Shown one piece after another: positions 5,797 to 9,298 of a DNA stretch of 9,298 nucleotides; the first letter of the stretch is position 1; the number at the start of each line of letters is the position of its first letter. The position numbers and the translations under genes were made by a program. This DNA is from Kiritimatiellales bacterium (GTDB taxonomy: Bacteria > Verrucomicrobiota > Kiritimatiellia > Kiritimatiellales > Pontiellaceae). The stretch lies in assembly GCA_030621805.1 (NCBI GenBank), contig JAUXGY010000045.1, positions 1 to 9,298 of the forward strand, given 5' to 3'. The notes under the pieces were generated by a model. The model made no database searches, was not told the origin of the DNA, and saw only the letters and a program-made list of their open reading frames with translations.

Positions 5797-6876
5797 TCAA
5801 TATCCTTTTCTTTTTCGGTTGTTGCCCTGTACGGAACGGTGGAACCGGCTAAGCTTTTTGTCCTGATCGCGCTTTTCGAGCATGGATTGGTCATGAAATG
5901 CGGCTTCCTTCATCAGGCGGACAAAGTTGTTGTAGCGCGCTTCGGGGATTTCGCCCGCTTCAACCGCTTCGATGACCGCACAGCCGAGCGTACCCACATG
6001 GGAGCAATCGTTGAAGCGGCATTGGCTGGAAAGTGCGGTGATGTCGTCGAACGTCTCGTTGATGCCTTCGTTCACGTCAAGCTGTCCCAGTTCTCGCATG
6101 CCGGGGGTATCAACGACCAGCGCACCGTTATCGAGTGCGATGAGTTCACGCCAGGTGGTGGAGTGTAGCCCCTTTCCGTCCTTGTCACGAACAGGCAGGG
6201 TGAAAAGGGCGTCCTCATCGCCCAACAGGTTATTAAGTAAGGTGGTTTTGCCGACCCCGGAGGAGCCAATAATGCAGTAGGTCTGGCCGGGCTGAAAAAG
6301 ATTCATGACCTCTTCGAGTCCGTTGCGATCTGTATTGCTGAAGGCGTAGATCCGCGCATTCGGCATGCGCATATGTACCTCGGCAACGACCTCTTCGAGC
6401 TCGATATCGGTGAGCAGGTCGCGCTTGCTCAGTAGAACCACCGGCTCGATCCCGCTTTCGTTAACCATCACCAAATACCGCTCCATCCGCTGGAGGTTGT
6501 AGCCCGGACCAAGGGTCTGCATGATGAAGGCGGTGTCAATGTTGGAGGAGATCAGTTGGTAGCGGACGGTACGGCCGGCCGTCTTTCGCTTTAGCTCGGA
6601 CTTCCGCTTGAGGACGGTTTGGATGGTGCCGAAATCTTCGTGGTCGAAGTCCTTGATGAGCACCCAGTCGCCAACGGTGGGATAGTCGAGTTTGGATTTG
6701 GCGCGGTGACGCAAGCGGCCGGTGGTCTTAGCCTCACGCGTTGTTTCTCCATCGGAGACTTCACAGGCCCCTTTGTGCACGGCAGTAACCCGCGCAACCG
6801 TCAGGCTGGCGGCGTTGGCCGGATCCAGCTGGTCGCGGAACCATGGGCTAAAGCCAAATTCTTCAAGCGTCATCAT
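5797..6876 (-). CDS. rsgA: Ribosome small-subunit-dependent GTPase RsgA
   Basis: A 359-residue circularly permuted GTPase that acts in late maturation of the 30S subunit. The N-terminal OB-fold region occupies about residues 25-110. The GTPase motifs appear in the permuted order typical of the family: G4 LLSKRDLL (148-155), G1 IIGSSGVGKTTLLNNLLG (202-219), and G3 VVDTPGMREL (254-263). The C-terminal zinc knuckle is C286-x4-C291-x-H293-x5-C299, then the EAVEAGEI helix; the tail is basic (RKRKGY). Length matches E. coli RsgA (350). The frame runs on to a TTG at 6990, but residues before the ATG pair at 6876/6873 do not resemble the family, and GGGAT lies 3 nt before 6876, so I start there. An inverted repeat (6882-6922) overlaps that ribosome site. 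The small gene 6965-7201 precedes it on the same strand, 88 nt away. Confidence 0.95.
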   Translation of the reverse strand: MMTLEEFGFSPWFRDQLDPANAASLTVARVTAVHKGACEVSDGETTREAKTTGRLRHRAKSKLDYPTVGDWVLIKDFDHEDFGTIQTVLKRKSELKRKTAGRTVRYQLISSNIDTAFIMQTLGPGYNLQRMERYLVMVNESGIEPVVLLSKRDLLTDIELEEVVAEVHMRMPNARIYAFSNTDRNGLEEVMNLFQPGQTYCIIGSSGVGKTTLLNNLLGDEDALFTLPVRDKDGKGLHSTTWRELIALDNGALVVDTPGMRELGQLDVNEGINETFDDITALSSQCRFNDCSHVGTLGCAVIEAVEAGEIPEARYNNFVRLMKEAAFHDQSMLEKRDQDKKLSRFHRSVQGNNRKRKGY

Positions 6877-6881
6877 ACCAT

Positions 6882-6922
6882 CCCGTTTCAAAACACAGGA
6901 AACTTGTACCATGTGAAACGGG
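6882..6922 (-). promoter_or_regulatory. Inverted repeat in the rsgA leader overlapping its ribosome site
   Basis: CCCGTTTCA at 6882-6890 and TGAAACGGG at 6914-6922 are perfect 9-bp inverted repeats around a 23-nt loop. In the minus-strand mRNA the promoter-distal arm ends in ACGGG, part of the weak GGGAT ribosome site just before the rsgA ATG at 6876. Folding would hide it. This could be a control hairpin or an operator; the role is inferred. Confidence 0.55.
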
Positions 6923-6964
6923 AAAAGCACAAACCCAGACTTTCCACGGAAGAGGGGCGATCGA

Positions 6965-7201
6965 CTAGACAGCAACCGCGTGGGGAGCAATTTCTACGAC
7001 TACATCGTCGCCATAATACTCCTTGGCTTCCTGCTCCAGCCGCATCAGGACTTCTTCTCTGGTTTTGCCGACCGAGGGCACAAGCCCCGGCAAACATCCC
7101 AGAAAGCCCTTGGCAATATCCTTTCGGATATACCCCTCGGAAAGCTGCATTCCGTGAATCGGGTGGACTATGATCTCTTCATCTATGTAGTCATTCATCA
7201 C
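6965..7201 (-). CDS. Small protein with HicB-like resemblance, upstream of rsgA
   Basis: A 78-residue protein I cannot assign firmly. The central part, GFLGCLPGLVPSVGKTREEV (about 32-51) followed by LMRLEQEAKEYYG, has the look of the HicB antitoxin-like fold: a strand ending in a LPG turn, a short loop with G-T-R-E-E, then an amphipathic helix. There is no DNA-binding domain behind it and no HicA-type toxin gene next to it, so if related it is an orphan or repurposed domain. The start is a GTG at 7201 with AGGAGG (7211-7216) 9 nt upstream; an in-frame ATG directly follows (7196-7198). The strong ribosome site and a plausible promoter support that it is real. rsgA follows 88 nt downstream on the same strand; apt is divergent. 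Confidence 0.62.
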   Translation of the reverse strand: MMNDYIDEEIIVHPIHGMQLSEGYIRKDIAKGFLGCLPGLVPSVGKTREEVLMRLEQEAKEYYGDDVVVEIAPHAVAV

Positions 7202-7210
7202 AACGGCTAC

Positions 7211-7216
7211 CCTCCT
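7211..7216 (-). promoter_or_regulatory. Ribosome binding site of the small HicB-like gene
   Basis: A perfect AGGAGG on the minus strand, 9 nt before the GTG at 7201 and 12 nt before the next ATG. The spacing favours the GTG start. Confidence 0.7.
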
Positions 7217-7222
7217 AGGGGT

Positions 7223-7251
7223 GGTATATGCCTGGACCCCGAATTGTGCAA
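7223..7251 (-). promoter_or_regulatory. Possible sigma-70 promoter for the small gene and rsgA
   Basis: On the minus strand TTGCAC (7246-7251) and TATACC (7223-7228) are separated by exactly 17 bp. The match to consensus is only 7 of 12, and the expected start of transcription would fall at the ribosome site near 7216, which counts against it. Confidence 0.25.
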
Positions 7252-7293
7252 TGATTTTTAATCCCTTTTAATTCCTACTTTTACACCCCTGCT

Positions 7294-7320
7294 AAAAACA
7301 CCCCTAAAAAGGGTATTTTT
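7294..7320 (-). terminator. Possible terminator-like hairpin in the apt upstream region
   Basis: AAAAA (7294-7298) pairs with TTTTT (7316-7320), and ACCC (7300-7303) with GGGT (7311-7314), with one C-A mismatch and a 7-nt loop. On the minus strand the stem ends in a run of five T. It would stop leftward transcripts such as read-through from the sulfatase gene across apt, or it may only be an AT-rich promoter-region structure. The octamer ACACCCCT also occurs twice here (7283-7290 and 7298-7305). Confidence 0.3.
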
Positions 7321-7422
7321 GATAGCTAAGGTCGGAAATCTTCGCATACAACCGCCCGTTTCCATTCTCTGGAAGCAGGCTTTTCAATCGTTGGAAATCC
7401 AGCTACCTTTGTCTTTACGATC

Positions 7423-7428
7423 AAGGAG
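7423..7428 (+). promoter_or_regulatory. Ribosome binding site of apt
   Basis: AAGGAG lies 7 nt before the ATG at 7436 and fixes that start. The frame is open further upstream, but without any comparable site. Confidence 0.8.
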
Positions 7429-7435
7429 CCCCATC

Positions 7436-7954
7436 ATGGAATGTTTAAAAGCCGCCATCCGCACTATCCCCGACTTTCCAAAGCCTGGAATCCAGTTCAA
7501 GGATATCACCCCCCTACTCGCCGACGCAGATGTTTTCCGCGAGGCCATTGATGCCCTGAAGGAGCGATATACAGGAGAGGAAATTGATCTGGTTATTGGC
7601 ATCGAAGCCCGCGGTTTTATCTTTGCCTCCGCTCTTGCCTACGCCTTGGGAACCGGAACCTGCCTCGTGCGAAAACCCGGAAAACTACCGGCTGCAATCT
7701 ATCGACAATCCTACGATCTGGAATACGGAACCGATGCCGTAGAAATCCATGCCGATGCCCTTGAATCCGGCCAAAAGATCCTCATCGTCGATGATGTGCT
7801 GGCCACCGGTGGAACCGTCGCGGCTACCGTCGCGTTGATTCAAAATAATTTTGATGTGGGAATCGCAGGGATCGCCTTTCTGATCGAACTCGTCTCCCTT
7901 GAAGGTCGGAAAAAACTTTCCGGACTCCCCGTGCATGCGCTGATTCAATCCTGA
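7436..7954 (+). CDS. apt: Adenine phosphoribosyltransferase
   Basis: A 172-residue type I phosphoribosyltransferase that converts adenine and PRPP to AMP and pyrophosphate in purine salvage. The N-terminal family signature IRTIPDFPKPGIQFKDITPL (8-27) is textbook. GIEARGFIFA (55-64) carries the pyrophosphate-binding loop, VRKPGKLPA (78-86) and the flexible YDLEYGTDAVEIH (93-105) follow, and the PRPP-binding motif is ILIVDDVLATGGT (115-127) with the acidic pair D119-D120. Length is normal (E. coli 183). The ATG at 7436 is supported by AAGGAG at 7423-7428. It is divergent from the small HicB-like gene, with a 234-bp region between. Its TGA (7952-7954) directly abuts the sulfatase TGA on the other strand, so no terminator fits between them. 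Confidence 0.96.
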   Translation: MECLKAAIRTIPDFPKPGIQFKDITPLLADADVFREAIDALKERYTGEEIDLVIGIEARGFIFASALAYALGTGTCLVRKPGKLPAAIYRQSYDLEYGTDAVEIHADALESGQKILIVDDVLATGGTVAATVALIQNNFDVGIAGIAFLIELVSLEGRKKLSGLPVHALIQS

Positions 7955-9298
7955 TCAAAGATACTCGAGGCGGTGCACAGCAAGATTGCCCTTCTTCGTC
8001 GCCCATTCAGCGGATTTAAATTCATCCAAGTCAAAATCATAGCCGGGTTTGGCGGTTTCCAGCAGAGCGGCAGAATTGAGAATTAGATTCGCTTCAATCG
8101 GATCGGAAACCTTCCTGAGCACCTCCATGATGACGGGGCGCGGATCAGCCTCTCCAGCGAGTCCGAGGAACTCAGCCGCGCGTACACGCACCAGCCGTTC
8201 AGCATCAGACGCAGCAATAGCCTTGGCCTTTTCATAGAACGGGGTTGCTTGTTCGCCAAAGGACGAACAAGTGACTAGCCCCCAGTAGCGCTCCCATGGG
8301 TTTTTAGAAGAAAGGGCACGCCCGATCCGTTGCTTTGCCTCTGGAAACGCCGCAAGGCTCAGATCGGCAATATCGACCAATTTGGCGATCTCTTGTTTTT
8401 TCTGTTGCCCAAATGCGGCCGGGTTGTCGCCCCCTTCGTCGAGGAAGACCGACTCGGGATAGAAGCTCAGATCCGGCATCGATTTCACCTGTTTTTGCAG
8501 CAATCCGCGGAGTTCAACCAACGTATCAGCATAGGCCGGATCGCCCACGAGATTGTTGACTTCATCCGGATCGTTCTCAACGTCATAGAGGGTTTCCGCC
8601 GGACGCGGCTCAAAGAACTGGCTCTGCTCGGCATTGAGTTCGCCCGCGTGATACATATCGCGCCACTCTTGGTAGGCCAGCATGCGGTAGCGATAAAAGT
8701 TGTGCAGGCCATCAAAGTTGAAGGGTTGGTAGTTGCGCATATATGTAAACTTGCCCTTCCGGATCGTGCGGACAAGGTCATACTTTTCATCAAAGCGGTC
8801 AGCATAACCAAAGGCGGTGTCGCGCGCATTGAGCTCGGCCAGCGAAACGCCCTTGCCAAGGAACGGTTCGCCATCAATCCCCTCCGGAATCTCGACTCCG
8901 GCCAGATTAAGCACGGTGGCCGAAAGGTCCACAAACTCCACAAACCCATCGACGCGACTCCCGGCTTCGGCCGGAACAAGATGCTTCCAGTTTTTAGGCA
9001 CATAGACCACCATGGGTACCTGCAAGCCGTTGTTGTAGGCATACCCTTTTCCGCGCGGCAGTACCCCGCCGTGGTCGCCATAGTAAAAGATAAAGGTATC
9101 GTCCATCAGTCCCTCTTTTTCCAGCCTCTGGATAAACTTGCCCATCTGGGCATCCACCTTCATGTGGTTGTCGAGGTAGCGCGCATAGGAGTAGCGGAAA
9201 AGTTCGGTATCGGGGTGATATGCATACAACGCCACCGAATCCAGATCGGTGGTGGTTTTTTTATCTATATCCTTAAAATGCAACGTCGCCTCATGAGT
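7955..9298 (-). CDS. Sulfatase family hydrolase, C-terminal part (5' end outside window)
   Basis: The frame is open to the right edge; 447 residues are visible (counting from the edge). It is a type I (S1) formylglycine-dependent sulfatase, cleaving sulfate esters, in this kind of organism most often from marine or host polysaccharides. The N-terminal CxPxR activation motif, first metal ligands and any signal peptide lie outside. Visible are the second metal site YYGDHGGVLPRGKGYAYNNG (72-91, D75 and H76, basic R82/K84), QVPMVVYVP (93-101), VDLSATVLNLAGVEIPEGID (123-142), and the end-of-domain LYDVENDPDEVNNL (237-250). Beyond about residue 300 a helical tail (roughly 305-413) with repeated patterns such as RVRAAEFLGLAGEADPRPVI looks like two or three HEAT-type repeats. 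The substrate cannot be told. A TTG at 9283 is not the start: conserved-looking THEAT precedes it. Confidence 0.94.
   Translation of the reverse strand, partial: THEATLHFKDIDKKTTTDLDSVALYAYHPDTELFRYSYARYLDNHMKVDAQMGKFIQRLEKEGLMDDTFIFYYGDHGGVLPRGKGYAYNNGLQVPMVVYVPKNWKHLVPAEAGSRVDGFVEFVDLSATVLNLAGVEIPEGIDGEPFLGKGVSLAELNARDTAFGYADRFDEKYDLVRTIRKGKFTYMRNYQPFNFDGLHNFYRYRMLAYQEWRDMYHAGELNAEQSQFFEPRPAETLYDVENDPDEVNNLVGDPAYADTLVELRGLLQKQVKSMPDLSFYPESVFLDEGGDNPAAFGQQKKQEIAKLVDIADLSLAAFPEAKQRIGRALSSKNPWERYWGLVTCSSFGEQATPFYEKAKAIAASDAERLVRVRAAEFLGLAGEADPRPVIMEVLRKVSDPIEANLILNSAALLETAKPGYDFDLDEFKSAEWATKKGNLAVHRLEYL

Noticed and set aside
5652..6168. Long plus-strand and minus-strand frames across the rsgA C-terminus and the gap to the DUF3667 gene
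   Set aside because: They are shadows of rsgA or lie across the gap with no ribosome site and no recognisable domain.
6877..6990. Extension of RsgA to the TTG at 6990
   Set aside because: It overlaps the small upstream gene and adds residues unlike the family; the ATG pair at 6873-6876 gives the normal length.
7359..7397. TTTCCA / TGGAA repeats upstream of apt as an operator
   Set aside because: The stem is only 5 bp with several alternative partners; expected by chance in a region of this size.
8485..9081. A 198-residue minus-strand frame within the sulfatase
   Set aside because: It is a shifted frame of the sulfatase, rich in Arg, Ser, Trp and Met, with no domain signature.

Overview
The window is an ordinary chromosomal stretch of a Gram-negative-type bacterium. 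It carries twelve supportable protein genes, several short palindromic elements, and no RNA genes, IS elements or CRISPR arrays. The mix of a FloA-type flotillin, a secreted-type sulfatase with a HEAT-like tail, a DUF3667 membrane protein and an atypical endonuclease III points to the PVC group. A Kiritimatiellota (Pontiella-like) or verrucomicrobial source is my best guess. This is inference from gene content only; no marker gene here settles it.

Left part (1-3385, all + strand): the C-terminal end of floA, a small single-pass membrane protein with a strong ribosome site, an inositol-monophosphatase-family phosphatase, a class I SAM methyltransferase starting 3 nt after the phosphatase stop, and endonuclease III (nth). 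A 14-bp stem separates floA from the small membrane gene. A 56-bp imperfect palindrome fills the gap between the methyltransferase and nth and overlaps the upstream candidate start of nth.

Middle part (3386-7201, all - strand genes): smpB lies convergent to nth, with two copies of one 18-bp palindrome around an AT-rich spacer between them. Then, reading right to left on the minus strand: a small HicB-like protein, rsgA, a DUF3667 zinc-ribbon membrane protein (clearly AT-richer than its neighbours), a hotdog-fold acyl-CoA thioesterase, and smpB. RsgA (30S maturation) and SmpB (trans-translation) are both ribosome-service proteins.

Right part (7202-9298): a 234-bp divergent intergenic region, apt on the + strand (purine salvage), and the C-terminal 447 residues of a sulfatase on the - strand that runs off the right edge. 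The apt and sulfatase stop codons abut exactly, sharing the palindrome TGATCA.

No exciting new multi-gene system is evident. The items most worth a second look are the altered cysteine spacing of the endonuclease III iron-sulfur loop, the twin palindromes at 3419-3505, the REP-like palindrome at the nth start, the inverted repeat that could mask the rsgA ribosome site, and the small HicB-like gene upstream of rsgA. No gene-free stretch exceeds 300 bp.
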